Source: Clostridia bacterium
GTDB taxonomy: Bacteria; Bacillota; Clostridia; Oscillospirales; Acutalibacteraceae
Direction: 5' to 3'
DNA length: 60,227 nt
Assembly (NCBI GenBank): GCA_017472575.1
Contig: JAFUPX010000016.1
Coordinates: 1 to 60,227 of the forward strand
The position numbers and the translations under genes were made by a program. How positions within the stretch are numbered: position 1 is the first letter of the stretch; every line of letters begins with the position of its first letter. The notes beneath the pieces were generated by a model. It was not told where the DNA came from, made no database searches, and saw only the letters and a program-made list of their open reading frames with translations. Positions 35,489 through 45,109 of this stretch are shown one piece after another.

Positions 35489-36681
35489 TAAAGCTTGGCT
35501 CCTTTTGCACCCTTACTGCCGAAGGATACGCCCGAAAGGATATTTGTATTTATTGTAAAGGTAAGGTTATCCCTGTTTCTTGCTCTGCGGAAAGCAAGCT
35601 CAACAAGGCGGTCAATCATATCAGAATATTTAAGCCCTGTAGCCTCCCAAAGATAAAACGCAAGAGAGCCGGGAATGGTGTTTATTTCGTTTGCATAAAC
35701 AGTGTTTGAGGAAGTATCTATCATAAAGTCTATTCTAACAACGCCGTTAGCACCTAAAGCCTTGAAAATATCGCAGGCGAGCGCCCTTATCTCGTCAGAT
35801 TTCTCCTTTGATAAATCAGCGGGGATTTTTCTACCCAAGGAAGCCATACCCTTGCTGGCTCCCGATTTATCGGCATTACCCATATACTTATCCTCGTAGG
35901 ACAGTATATCATCGTTCATAAAAGGCTCCTCACAAACACTCGCCTCGCAGAAATCGGCATCGCCTAAAACCGAGCAGTTTATCTCCCTTAAATCGGTTAT
36001 TGCTCGCTCTGCTAAAATGCGGTCCGAAAAAGAGAATGCAAGCTCTAAAGCCTCAGCAAGCTTTTCTTTTGAAGAAACCTTTGTTATTCCCACGCTTGAG
36101 CCTAAATTTACGGGCTTGATTATAAGCGGAAGACCGGTTTTTTCGATGATTTTTTCTTCTATTTTTATTTTATCCGCAGTGTATTCCCTTGCTCTGACCT
36201 GAATACTTTCAAGCACCGGAATACCTGCCTTTTCCATAACGGACTTAAAAATATACTTATCCATTCCTACTGCGGAGGATAAAATATCACAGCCTATGTA
36301 AGGCAAACCCAAGTATTCAAAGTAACCCTCGACAGTGCCGTCCTCACAGTTTGTGCCGTGAACTACCGGAAATGCAATGTCTACAACCGTATCCTTTTTG
36401 TTTCCAAAAAATCCGGTTTTTTCATAGCGCATAACAACCTTACCGTTTTTGCGTGTAAAGTATACAGGACTGCTGTTTTTAAGAAGCTCGGGTAAGTTGC
36501 GGTACTGCTCTATCTCGAACAGCTTTTCTCCGGTATACATCTCCCCCTCTTTGGTTACATAAACAGGGGTTACATCATATTTTTCTCTGTTTATTGCACG
36601 CATTGCCTGAACAGCTGAGATTATTGATACCTCGTGTTCAACCGAGCGGCAACCGAAAAATACTGCTATATTGGTTTTCAC
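35488..36681 (-). CDS. ddl: D-alanine--D-alanine ligase
   Basis: A 397-residue ATP-grasp ligase making D-Ala-D-Ala for peptidoglycan. Motifs are FFGCRSVEHEVSIISA at the start, LPLIIKPVNLGSSVGI (ATP loop), RIDFMID and NEINTIPGSLAFYLWEATG at the active site. The serine/tyrosine loop cannot settle D-Ala versus D-Lac, but the common D-Ala form is likely. GTG 36681 follows AGGAG. It directly follows the MurF-like gene whose substrate it makes. Confidence 0.93.
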   Translation of the reverse strand: MKTNIAVFFGCRSVEHEVSIISAVQAMRAINREKYDVTPVYVTKEGEMYTGEKLFEIEQYRNLPELLKNSSPVYFTRKNGKVVMRYEKTGFFGNKKDTVVDIAFPVVHGTNCEDGTVEGYFEYLGLPYIGCDILSSAVGMDKYIFKSVMEKAGIPVLESIQVRAREYTADKIKIEEKIIEKTGLPLIIKPVNLGSSVGITKVSSKEKLAEALELAFSFSDRILAERAITDLREINCSVLGDADFCEASVCEEPFMNDDILSYEDKYMGNADKSGASKGMASLGRKIPADLSKEKSDEIRALACDIFKALGANGVVRIDFMIDTSSNTVYANEINTIPGSLAFYLWEATGLKYSDMIDRLVELAFRRARNRDNLTFTINTNILSGVSFGSKGAKGAKL

Positions 36682-36693
36682 TTTCCAACACTC

Positions 36694-38271
36694 CTAATTA
36701 AGATAATTATCCGGCAAATCGTTTTCTACAAGAGTTACGGTCGCCGTGTCAGCCAACTCAGAGACAACCTCCACCGCCTCTTTAAAGCTTGAAACAATAT
36801 ATATTTTCTCTTTATCAAATCCGCTCTGTATTGCCGCTTCGTACATCGGCTTTGAGCGGTTTTTGCCAACGAGTATTATTATATCACAATATTTTGCCGC
36901 TTCAAGACCCAAAGCAAAGTTACATTCGTATTCCTTTGCGCCAAGCTCTATAAGACCGGGTGTGATAATAACCTTTTTCATTCCTTCAAAAGAGCCTAAA
37001 ACTCGCACTGCCTCCAGACAGCCCTCAGGGTTTGCGTTATAAGCGTCGTCAATCATAAGAGAGCCGTTTATAAAGCTCTTAAGCTCCAAACGGTGTTCTG
37101 TAGGCTTTAATGAGGAAACAGCATATTTTATATCCTCTGCCCCTACTCCTAAAGTATATGCAACAGCAGCAGCCGCTACGATATCGGTAACGCTGTGCAG
37201 ACCTAAAAGACGGGTAGTAACCTTTATTCTTTCGCCCTTTAAAACCAAATCAAAGGTTGAACCCGAGGCAGAATAGGTGATATTTTCAGCGTAAAATTCA
37301 CAGTCACCGTCGCAGCCGTAAACCCTGTATCCGCCCTTTATGCGTTTCCTTATGGCAGGAGAATCACCGTTTATAAACACCTCGCCGTTCTTTTGCTTTA
37401 CTGCATCCGCTAATTCAAACTTTGTTTTATATACATTATCAATCGTTTTAAAGGTTTCAAGGTGCTGAGGACCTACCGATGTAATAATTCCCAAATCGGG
37501 ATGAACTATATCGCAGATTTCCTTTATATCCCCTATGTTTTTCGCACCCATTTCGCAAACAAAAACTTCTGTGGGAGCAGTTATACTTTCGCGTACGGTT
37601 CTTACAACCCCCATAGGCGTATTAAAGCTTTGCGGAGTACATACAACATTAAACTTTTCACTTAAAATACGGGTTAAAATAAATTTTGTTGTAGTTTTGC
37701 CGTAGCTTCCAGTTATTCCGATAACCTTTAAACCGCTCTTATTTTTAAGTATTTTTTTCGCATCGTTTATATAATATCTTGCAAAGGCTTTTTCTATAGG
37801 AAGTGTAACCGCCCAGCAAACAAAAGTTAGTATAGGTGTTACTATAGAAGCCATAAAGCAAAAAACTAAACAAATTTCTCCGCCGAGCGTCTTAGAAAAC
37901 AACGAAAAGAAAATAATAAGCAAAGCCAAAATAATAACCGCACTGCCGAAAAGTCTTTTAATTCTGCCTGTAAAAACAAGCGGCTTTATCGACTTTTTTT
38001 GTGTTCGCAAACACAGCGAAATTCTAACCCCTAAAACAAATGCAAGAAATATTGCCTGAACCAAATATCTTCCCGAGCTGTAAAGCAGGGACGATACACA
38101 AAAAAGAATTGCCGTTATGCAAAGAGTGACCGAATAAGAATCCCTTACCCAGCCCCAGTATCTTGACGGGAAATAGGAATTCTGCTGTAGCATTTGCAGT
38201 TGGCGGGTAAGAGAAAAAATCCCTCCGACAGCGGCAAATATCAAAGAAAGAATAATAAAAATAAAATCCAT
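36694..38271 (-). CDS. MurF-like Mur ligase with membrane domain
   Basis: A 525-residue protein in which the usual cytosolic N-terminal MurF domain is replaced by about five or six membrane helices (residues 1-165). The Mur ligase core follows, with P-loop GITGSYGKTTTK near 185-197, CEMGAKNIGDI, VGPQHLETF, the MurF-like DDAYNANPEG and an ending LVENDLPDNYLN. It is probably the UDP-MurNAc-tripeptide--D-Ala-D-Ala ligase or a close relative working at the membrane. Ddl downstream supports this. ATG 38271 fits AAGGA better than TTG 38280. Whether a soluble MurF also exists elsewhere is unknown. Confidence 0.82.
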   Translation of the reverse strand: MDFIFIILSLIFAAVGGIFSLTRQLQMLQQNSYFPSRYWGWVRDSYSVTLCITAILFCVSSLLYSSGRYLVQAIFLAFVLGVRISLCLRTQKKSIKPLVFTGRIKRLFGSAVIILALLIIFFSLFSKTLGGEICLVFCFMASIVTPILTFVCWAVTLPIEKAFARYYINDAKKILKNKSGLKVIGITGSYGKTTTKFILTRILSEKFNVVCTPQSFNTPMGVVRTVRESITAPTEVFVCEMGAKNIGDIKEICDIVHPDLGIITSVGPQHLETFKTIDNVYKTKFELADAVKQKNGEVFINGDSPAIRKRIKGGYRVYGCDGDCEFYAENITYSASGSTFDLVLKGERIKVTTRLLGLHSVTDIVAAAAVAYTLGVGAEDIKYAVSSLKPTEHRLELKSFINGSLMIDDAYNANPEGCLEAVRVLGSFEGMKKVIITPGLIELGAKEYECNFALGLEAAKYCDIIILVGKNRSKPMYEAAIQSGFDKEKIYIVSSFKEAVEVVSELADTATVTLVENDLPDNYLN

Positions 38272-38284
38272 AAGTATCAATTCC

Positions 38285-39043
38285 TTATTTTATAAAGCTT
38301 TTTAAAATCGCGTGAGCTTCATAGGGTTTTTCGCAGAAAGAATAATGACCTGTTCCTTTAATAACGCATAGTCCCGCATCGGGAATAAGGGATTCTATTA
38401 TTTTAGCATCGGACAAAGGAGTAGCAGTGTCATTCTCTCCCCATATAAGTAAGGTTGGGCAGGAAATATTGTGAATTATATCCCTTAAATCTGTGTTTAC
38501 AAGGCTTACCATAGTTTTACGCAATACTTCAGGCGCAGCATTGTAATCAGCCGAGCCGTAATGATTTCTTGCTTTTTGGTGCAGACCCTCAGAGTGATTT
38601 TTTATTACAGGCAATGTTAAAGCCCTTTTTATCACCTTAAAGCTTTTTGCCCTGAATTTTTGTTTAAGGCTTTTTTTAGGTATCAGTCCTGCTGAGTCAA
38701 GCAAAACAATTTTTGGCGGCTTAACCAGCTTTTGCGCCGCCATTTTAAGTATGACCCTTCCGCCGTGGGAGTGACCTATCATTATTGGATTTTCAAGTCC
38801 TGTTTTTTTCATAAATTCCAGAACAAAATTGCAATAATCGTCTAAGTCCCAAGGCTCTTTCATAGTTTCGGAGCCTTTGCAGCCGGGGAAATTCACCGCA
38901 ACCAGACGGCAACGGTCCGAAAGGGCGGAAAAAATCCCTTTATACACATCAAAAGAAGAGTTCCAGCCGTGAAGCAAAAGCACAGGTATTCCCGTACCCT
39001 CCTCCTTATATTCTATGTTAAGACCGCAAATTTCAGTCTGCAT
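38285..39043 (-). CDS. Alpha/beta hydrolase
   Basis: A 252-residue alpha/beta-hydrolase fold protein. The oxyanion region is LLLHGWNSS, the nucleophile elbow GHSHGG (Ser near residue 93), the acid in IWGENDTATPL, and the histidine in KGTGHYSF. No signal peptide is present. The substrate is unknown; in this envelope operon a lipid or ester hydrolase is possible. The Shine-Dalgarno GGAGAAGG precedes the ATG. Confidence 0.87.
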   Translation of the reverse strand: MQTEICGLNIEYKEEGTGIPVLLLHGWNSSFDVYKGIFSALSDRCRLVAVNFPGCKGSETMKEPWDLDDYCNFVLEFMKKTGLENPIMIGHSHGGRVILKMAAQKLVKPPKIVLLDSAGLIPKKSLKQKFRAKSFKVIKRALTLPVIKNHSEGLHQKARNHYGSADYNAAPEVLRKTMVSLVNTDLRDIIHNISCPTLLIWGENDTATPLSDAKIIESLIPDAGLCVIKGTGHYSFCEKPYEAHAILKSFIK

Positions 39044-39056
39044 AACCTTCTCCTTT

Positions 39057-39722
39057 TCAGATTAAATATAATCCCGATTTCAATATAACTATACGGTAAT
39101 CGTTTACCTTTATATACTGATAAACCGGTTCATCAAAGCTTTCAAATTCAAAAAGATTGTAGGATTTTAAGTTTAACTGAATTAATTTGTTTGAGCCGGA
39201 GTTACAAATCATAGCGTTTTCGCCATCAATAAATATATCGCGAGGCTCGGAAAAGGGAGAGGATTTTCCGCCTATGCGAAGCTCCTCACGCATAGTGTTA
39301 AGGCTGAATTTCAGCAAAACATCCGCCTGCTTATAGCAAGCCCAGAGGCTCTTACGGTAAATTTTTATATCGGACGGCGCAAAGGTGCGGTAGGTAAGCT
39401 CCCCCGACCAAAGAACCGATGCATCAACATCGAGCAAGGTTGCGGTGCCGTCCTCCTCAAGCAAAAATACCTTTCCGCCCGGCTGAACGAGAGATTTAAC
39501 CGTTATATGGTTTTTGCAGTAAGCCGATACCGCCTTATAATTGTTTCCAAACTTTGTAAGCAGATAAATATTTTTGGCAACATCCGAGAACTGCCCGTCA
39601 AAAGTGAGCATTTTATAGGCAACTATAATGTTATCGTCAATTTTTTCTTTACAGTATGCAAAAATAAATCCGTTTGAAAGAGGCAGAACTTCAAAAACCT
39701 CTCCGGCAAAAATCTGTTTCAT
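39057..39722 (-). CDS. Uncharacterised protein, possible beta-propeller fragment
   Basis: A 221-residue protein that I do not recognise. It has no signal peptide, membrane helix or cysteine motif. Regular short strands with turn residues (KVFLLEEDGTATLLDVDASVLWSGEL, NAMICNSGSNKLIQLNL) suggest a WD40/NHL-like propeller of four or so blades. The Shine-Dalgarno AGGATGAG and a 6-nt gap after the PLP lyase place it firmly in the operon. No function is proposed. Confidence 0.75.
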   Translation of the reverse strand: MKQIFAGEVFEVLPLSNGFIFAYCKEKIDDNIIVAYKMLTFDGQFSDVAKNIYLLTKFGNNYKAVSAYCKNHITVKSLVQPGGKVFLLEEDGTATLLDVDASVLWSGELTYRTFAPSDIKIYRKSLWACYKQADVLLKFSLNTMREELRIGGKSSPFSEPRDIFIDGENAMICNSGSNKLIQLNLKSYNLFEFESFDEPVYQYIKVNDYRIVILKSGLYLI

Positions 39723-39728
39723 TTTTTC

Positions 39729-41003
39729 TCATCCTAATTTTAATTGATTTGCTTCAAGCATTTTTTGAGCGGCAAGCAAAATTCCTGCCTTTGCGCTGTG
39801 AAAATTAAGACCGCCCTGCATCCATGCGGCATACGGCTCTCTCAGAGGAGCATCCGCAGAAAGCTCGATAGATGAGCCTAATGTAAATGCGCCTGCCGCC
39901 ATAATAACCTTATCGTCATACCCGGGCATATCCCAAGGCTCGGGAGAAAGGAAGGAGTCCACAGGGGCGCCTGACTGCATTCCCTTGCAGAAAGCAATAA
40001 GCGCTTGCTCGTTTCCAAGCGTAAGGCACTGGATAATATCTCCTCTTTTTTCATCATATCGCGGAGTAACACTATAGCCTAACTCCTCAAACAACGCAGA
40101 GGCAAAAACGGCTGTTTTAACCGCTTCTCCGGTCACGTGCGGAGCCGAAAAAAGACCTAAATAAAGCTCTCGGCTGTGACCTAAAGAGGCTCCTACCTCT
40201 CTGCCAACACCCGGACAGGTCATTCTGTAAGCGCATTTCTCAACAAGCTCTTTTTTTCCTGCTATATATCCTCCGCAGGGAGCAATTCCTCCGCCGGGAT
40301 TTTTTATAAGGGAGCCTGCAACAAGGTCCGCTCCCACTTCGCACGGTTCCTTTGTTTCTACAAATTCACCGTAGCAGTTATCAACCATAATAACTGTATC
40401 GGGACTAACGCTTTTTACCGTTTCGCAAAGCTTTTCAATATCCGAAACCGTAAGGCTCGGACGCAGACTGTAGCCGCGCGAGCGCTGAATATATGCCATT
40501 TTGTAACTGTCCTTTTCCAGCGCTTCGGAAATCGCATTCAAATCGGGAGTGCCGTCATTTTTCAATGCCACCTCGTTATATTCTACACCGAAATCAGCTA
40601 AAGAGCCGTCAGAATACCCGTTTATTCCGAATACACCTAAGATAGTATCGTAGGGTCTGCCGGTAAGGCAAAGTATTTTATCTCCGGGACGAAGCACTCC
40701 AAATAAAGCAACAGTTAAGGTATGTGTTCCTGAAGCAAAGGAGTGGCGCATTAAAGCATCTTCCGCTCCCATACAGTCCGCCATAACCCTTTCAAGTGTT
40801 TCTCTGCCGTGGTCATCATATCCATAGCCTGTAGAGCCTGACATCGTAGACTCGCTGACCTCGTTATCAATAAAGGCTTTCAGCACCTTCTGCTGATTGT
40901 ATTCAGTAATTTTTTCGCGCTGCGCAAAAGCAGCTTCGCACTTTTTCATTGCTTTTTCCGAAAGGGACAAAAGCCTTTCATCTATATTAAACAACCCATT
41001 CAT
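39729..41003 (-). CDS. Methionine gamma-lyase/aluminium-resistance family PLP enzyme
   Basis: A 424-residue member of the family annotated as aluminium resistance protein (Met_gamma_lyase, PF06838-type). It shows FIDNEVSESTMSGSTGYGYDD, MRHSFASGTHTL and the PLP lysine in AGSLIKNPGGGIAPCGGY. The fold is Cys/Met-metabolism type I; the substrate is unsettled despite the names. It overlaps the GNAT-like gene by 4 nt (ATGA). Confidence 0.9.
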   Translation of the reverse strand: MNGLFNIDERLLSLSEKAMKKCEAAFAQREKITEYNQQKVLKAFIDNEVSESTMSGSTGYGYDDHGRETLERVMADCMGAEDALMRHSFASGTHTLTVALFGVLRPGDKILCLTGRPYDTILGVFGINGYSDGSLADFGVEYNEVALKNDGTPDLNAISEALEKDSYKMAYIQRSRGYSLRPSLTVSDIEKLCETVKSVSPDTVIMVDNCYGEFVETKEPCEVGADLVAGSLIKNPGGGIAPCGGYIAGKKELVEKCAYRMTCPGVGREVGASLGHSRELYLGLFSAPHVTGEAVKTAVFASALFEELGYSVTPRYDEKRGDIIQCLTLGNEQALIAFCKGMQSGAPVDSFLSPEPWDMPGYDDKVIMAAGAFTLGSSIELSADAPLREPYAAWMQGGLNFHSAKAGILLAAQKMLEANQLKLG

Positions 41004-41683
41004 TTATTTTTCACCCAATATCCTGCTTTATAAATTTCCTTAAATCCGTTTTTCTCGTAAAAGCCTTTAACCGCACTGCGGCAACAAACTAAAAATTCTC
41101 TGCCGAGGTTATATTTTAAAAGAGCTGTAAGAGCAATACTTCCATATCCTTTTTCATGGCTTGCAATACCGTTGAGTATAGCATAATTTCCGGTATTAAG
41201 CGCAATGCCTGCGCATTTTCCCTTAAGTGCGAAATAATCGGCATACCCTTTGTTTTTTCGGCGGCAGTAATCCACCGCAAAATCAGGATAGGACGGCAGT
41301 TCAAGTACAGGTACATTTAAAAGCCCGTAAATCTCCTCGCTTGTAAGGTCATCCCTTTGCTCACACTCGGTTACATCAGCCTTTCTATGCATGATATGCA
41401 CCTTTTTTTGAGGCTCTAATCCTATTTTTTCAAAATTTTCTTCACTTGTAAAGATACTCGAAGGAGAAATAACCGAAATAAATTCTTTTAATTCCTCTTG
41501 ATGCGGATTTGTTCCCGAAATTATCATATTGCCGTCTGAAAGAGATATAAGTGTATCTGTTCCCTCCTGTTCCCAGAAAAGCACAGACTTATCGTCCTTA
41601 TAAGAGTCGAACAGACAGTGCAGCTTTGTAAGCTCGGCGCTTAAAGTATTAATTTCAGGCAACTCTTTTATTAATTTTATCAT
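41000..41683 (-). CDS. GNAT-like acetyltransferase
   Basis: A 227-residue protein. Its C-terminal half looks like a GNAT domain: ADYFALKGKCAGIAL, ASHEKGYGSIALTALLKY (acetyl-CoA loop) and AVKGFYEKNGFKEI. The N-terminal half is a degenerate similar fold. ATG 41683 follows AGGAAG and overlaps the M42 stop; an upstream TTG is possible. The acceptor is unknown. Confidence 0.7.
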   Translation of the reverse strand: MIKLIKELPEINTLSAELTKLHCLFDSYKDDKSVLFWEQEGTDTLISLSDGNMIISGTNPHQEELKEFISVISPSSIFTSEENFEKIGLEPQKKVHIMHRKADVTECEQRDDLTSEEIYGLLNVPVLELPSYPDFAVDYCRRKNKGYADYFALKGKCAGIALNTGNYAILNGIASHEKGYGSIALTALLKYNLGREFLVCCRSAVKGFYEKNGFKEIYKAGYWVKNK

Positions 41684-42690
41684 TCTAAACTTCCTGAACA
41701 AATTTTATTAATCATATATTTTGAGAGTGTAAGGGCAGACTCAAAATCCCTTTTATCGGCAACACAGCTTGCGGTGTGAATATACCTGCAGGGAACCGAA
41801 ATGCTAAGTGTTCTTACACCATTACGGTTTAGATGAACCACTCCCGAGTTGTTACCTCCTGTAACAGCGCATTTGCTCTGACATTTTATGCCGCTGTTTA
41901 ACGCAGCATTATAATAAGCCCTGTCATAAACGGTTGCCCTATCCATAAAGGAAACAGCGGCACCCTCTCCTAAAACACATACTCTGTTTTCCTTTGAAAC
42001 TCCTGCTATATCGGCGGCGGTGGTTGCTTCAAGGATAATTGCGCTGTCGGGATTAACACTATAGGCAGCGGTCTTTGCTCCTCTCAATCCTATCTCCTCA
42101 CCTGTTGTGAAAGTAGCATAAAAGTCATATTCGCTTGTCATTTGCAACAGCTTTATAAGAATTGCACAGCCGATACGGTCGTCAATAGCCTTGGACATAA
42201 CCTTTTCGCCCGATACTATAAACGGCTCGTCAATTACTCCGTAATCACCGAGACTGATTATCTCCTCTGCCTCGGCTTTGCTTTTCGCGCCGATATCTAT
42301 ATACAGACTTTCCTTTTCAGGGCATTTTTTTGCTTCTTCGGCAGAAATAAGATGAACTGCCTTACTTCCTACAACTCCTGTAATTTCCGAATTGATTTTA
42401 ACCCTTTTACCCATTAATGAAGCTGTATCTATCGTGCCTACGGTTTTAAATTTTAAAAATCCTTCGGCTGTGATGTAGGTTATTATAATGCCTACCTCGT
42501 CCATATGAGCATCTACCATAAGTTTTTTGGCAGATGTATTTTTTCCTTTTTTAAATGCGATTATATTACCTAAGTTATCTGTTTTATATTCGCAAAAGCC
42601 ATCTATTTGAGTTTTAATAAATTCTGCAACATTTGCTTCGCTTCCAGAGGGGGCGTTTAACTCACAAAGGCTTTTAAGAAGCTCAGTCAT
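41680..42690 (-). CDS. M42 family metallopeptidase (second copy)
   Basis: A 336-residue M42 glutamyl/deblocking aminopeptidase-like enzyme with two metal ions. Metal ligands are visible in DAHMDEVGIII, SKAIDDRIGC and TTGEEIGLRGA, and the late RYIHTASCV histidine. M42 enzymes assemble into dodecameric tetrahedra that trim peptides in the cytosol. It starts 8 nt inside the preceding paralogue, from which it differs clearly, so the pair is an old duplication. Confidence 0.9.
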   Translation of the reverse strand: MTELLKSLCELNAPSGSEANVAEFIKTQIDGFCEYKTDNLGNIIAFKKGKNTSAKKLMVDAHMDEVGIIITYITAEGFLKFKTVGTIDTASLMGKRVKINSEITGVVGSKAVHLISAEEAKKCPEKESLYIDIGAKSKAEAEEIISLGDYGVIDEPFIVSGEKVMSKAIDDRIGCAILIKLLQMTSEYDFYATFTTGEEIGLRGAKTAAYSVNPDSAIILEATTAADIAGVSKENRVCVLGEGAAVSFMDRATVYDRAYYNAALNSGIKCQSKCAVTGGNNSGVVHLNRNGVRTLSISVPCRYIHTASCVADKRDFESALTLSKYMINKICSGSLE

Positions 42691-43699
42691 TCATAACCCC
42701 TCCCGAAAGTATATATTTTTCAAGCAAATCGCAAACCGCCTTAATATCTTTTAAGTCAACAACCTCGGCGGCGGTATGCATATTGCGAAGAGGTATCGAA
42801 ACAAGACCTGTTCTGACACCCTGCCTCGTAACAGAGATAACATCTGCATCAGTCCCTGTTCTCGCTCCCATAATTTCACTTTGCGCAGGAATACCGTTTT
42901 CCTTTGCGATATTGGTAAGCTTTTTGCTTATCACACCGTCAAGCGCGGGAGAGTAGCCTATCATTGCGCCCTCGGATAATTTTCCGCACTCCTCTTTGGA
43001 TATGTCCGGACCGTCCCCAAAGCTTACATCTATCGCAATGGCCTCGTCGGGATTAATCCTGAAAGCGGCGGTTTTACTGCCGCGCGTGCCTAATTCCTCG
43101 GCATCACATACGGCGAATTTAACCGTAATGGGAAGCTTTTTACCCGAAAAACGGCGCGCTAATTCCAAAAGACATACAACACCGGCGCGGTCGTCAACAG
43201 CCTTTGAGGTGACTCTGTCTGACAAAAGCGAAGCCGGAGAGGTATCAGAGGTTACAAAATCCCCTACACTTATAATTTCCTTAGCTTTACCGCCTAAAAG
43301 AGTATCTATTTTAAGTTTGCTTATATCGCTGTATTCGGTCTCACCGTCCGACAAATGGGGTGGTGCACTGCAAAACACTCCTGTTACTTTTTCTTTGCCG
43401 TGAACAGTAACTCTTTTGGCTGGAAGTGTCCGCAAATCAATTCCTCCGCATTTTGCAACGGTGAGAAAGCCCTCATCGTCAACATCGGTGACAACAAAGG
43501 CAACCTCATCAATATGAGCATCCAGCATAAGCGTATATTCGCTCTCACCCTTTAAGGTGCCGATAACTGTAAGATTATCGGCTTTCTCAGCTTGAGTGTA
43601 TTTTTTTAAAATTTCAAAAGCGAAATCCGCGGCAGAGGAAACATTGCCGACAGCGTCCCTTTCGCAAAGGGAGAAAAGAAGCTCTTTTATTTCTTTCAC
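42683..43699 (-). CDS. M42 family metallopeptidase (first copy)
   Basis: A 338-residue M42 paralogue of the next gene with the same ligand pattern: DAHIDEVAFVV, SKAVDDRAGV, CDAEELGTRGS and RNMHTAAEV. It overlaps murD by 4 nt. Differing specificities of the two copies, or hetero-oligomers, are possible. A link to peptidoglycan peptide recycling is inferred only from the murD neighbour. Confidence 0.9.
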   Translation of the reverse strand: MKEIKELLFSLCERDAVGNVSSAADFAFEILKKYTQAEKADNLTVIGTLKGESEYTLMLDAHIDEVAFVVTDVDDEGFLTVAKCGGIDLRTLPAKRVTVHGKEKVTGVFCSAPPHLSDGETEYSDISKLKIDTLLGGKAKEIISVGDFVTSDTSPASLLSDRVTSKAVDDRAGVVCLLELARRFSGKKLPITVKFAVCDAEELGTRGSKTAAFRINPDEAIAIDVSFGDGPDISKEECGKLSEGAMIGYSPALDGVISKKLTNIAKENGIPAQSEIMGARTGTDADVISVTRQGVRTGLVSIPLRNMHTAAEVVDLKDIKAVCDLLEKYILSGGVMND

Positions 43700-45075
43700 A
43701 GCTTATTTACCATCTCTTTAAAGTAATTTCCGCGGGCAACAAAGTTGGGGAATGCATCAAAGCTGGCGCAAGCAGGGCTTAAGGTTACTATATCTCCGCT
43801 TTGTGCATCCTCATGACAGCGCTTTACAGCCTCGGCTATATCCTTAACCCTTACTATTTCGGGACTTCCCGAATAGCTCTTATGTTGTTTTATGCAGTTC
43901 TCTATCTTATCGGCAGTGTCTCCGCAGAGATACAACCTTTTTACCTTTTCTATTACATAAGGCGCCATCGGCTCAAAGGGAATGTGCTTATCATATCCGC
44001 CTGCAATAAGGAAAACCTTCTGGCGGAAAGCCTTTAAGCCGGCGATAGTTCTTGTAGGACTTGAAGCTATCGAATCGTTAAAGTATTTAACTCCGTTTAC
44101 CTCTCTTACAAACTCTATTCTATGCTCAACTCCGGCAAATTCCTTTGCTACCTTGCGTATACTGTCAACCCCGACATATCCCCAAACGGCAGAAATTGCA
44201 GCAAGATAGTTTGCAACATTATGGTCACCTAAAATAGTGATATCGTCCCTATGCATAATGGGAACGTCAATTCCTCGGTAGGCGATGTGAACAGTACCGT
44301 CGGTATCAAGCCAAGCACCGTTTTTAAGAGGACTTTCCATACTAAAGCTTAATGACTGACCTCTTACATACTTCTTGAAATCTCTCGTTATGTCATTATC
44401 AACATTAAGCACTGTTCTTGAAAAGGCATTCTGATGAAGCAAAATATTTTTCTTTGCCTCAACATATTCATCCATATCCTTGTGGATATCAAGGTGGTTG
44501 GGGGCAACATTGGTAACAACCGCAATATCAGGACTTTTTCTCATTGAGATAAGCTGAAAGGAGGATAACTCAACAACAACAAAATCCTCTGAGGTTATAT
44601 TCTCTATTTCGGGTAGTAACGGCTTTCCGATATTTCCTCCTACAAAAACTCTCTTACCCTCGGCCTCAAGCATTTTTGCAATAAGCGTGGTGGTGGTGGT
44701 TTTTCCGTCCGACCCTGTAACGGCAAAAATAGTTGCGGGGCAAAGGTCAAAGAAAACCTCCATTTCGCTTGTAACCGCGATACCCTTTTTGCGTGCGTCC
44801 TCAAGCTCGGGAAGATTAAAGCTCATCCCGGGGGTTCGGAATATTATGTCAACCTCAAGGCGGTCAAGATATCCGTCCCCAAGGCGAAGCTCAGCTCCCG
44901 CCGCCTCCAATTCATCCGCAATAGCGCCTATCTGTTCTCTTGAACGGCGGTCACAGGCGAAAACCCGAGCGCCCTTCGATAAAAAGTTTAATATTAAAGG
45001 AGTATTGCTTACTCCTATTCCGCACATAGCGATTTTTTTACCCTGTATCTGCTTAAAAAACTGATTGCAATCCAA
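43696..45075 (-). CDS. murD: UDP-N-acetylmuramoyl-alanine--D-glutamate ligase
   Basis: A 459-residue Mur ligase adding D-glutamate to UDP-MurNAc-L-Ala. The N-terminal domain has IAMCGIGVSNTPLI, the P-loop is VTGSDGKTTTTTLIAKML near residue 120, and later NVAPNHLDIHKDM and the C-terminal LSPACASFDAFPNF are typical of MurD. TTG 45075 follows TGGAGG with 8-nt spacing. It is the first gene of a ten-gene operon. Confidence 0.94.
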   Translation of the reverse strand: MDCNQFFKQIQGKKIAMCGIGVSNTPLILNFLSKGARVFACDRRSREQIGAIADELEAAGAELRLGDGYLDRLEVDIIFRTPGMSFNLPELEDARKKGIAVTSEMEVFFDLCPATIFAVTGSDGKTTTTTLIAKMLEAEGKRVFVGGNIGKPLLPEIENITSEDFVVVELSSFQLISMRKSPDIAVVTNVAPNHLDIHKDMDEYVEAKKNILLHQNAFSRTVLNVDNDITRDFKKYVRGQSLSFSMESPLKNGAWLDTDGTVHIAYRGIDVPIMHRDDITILGDHNVANYLAAISAVWGYVGVDSIRKVAKEFAGVEHRIEFVREVNGVKYFNDSIASSPTRTIAGLKAFRQKVFLIAGGYDKHIPFEPMAPYVIEKVKRLYLCGDTADKIENCIKQHKSYSGSPEIVRVKDIAEAVKRCHEDAQSGDIVTLSPACASFDAFPNFVARGNYFKEMVNKL

Positions 45076-45109
45076 TTTTGAAGCCTCCAGTATACTTTAT
45101 TACTTATAT

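Noticed and set aside
41680-43699. One M42 peptidase split by a frameshift
   Set aside because: Each frame carries its own full set of metal ligands and full family length; they are tandem paralogues.
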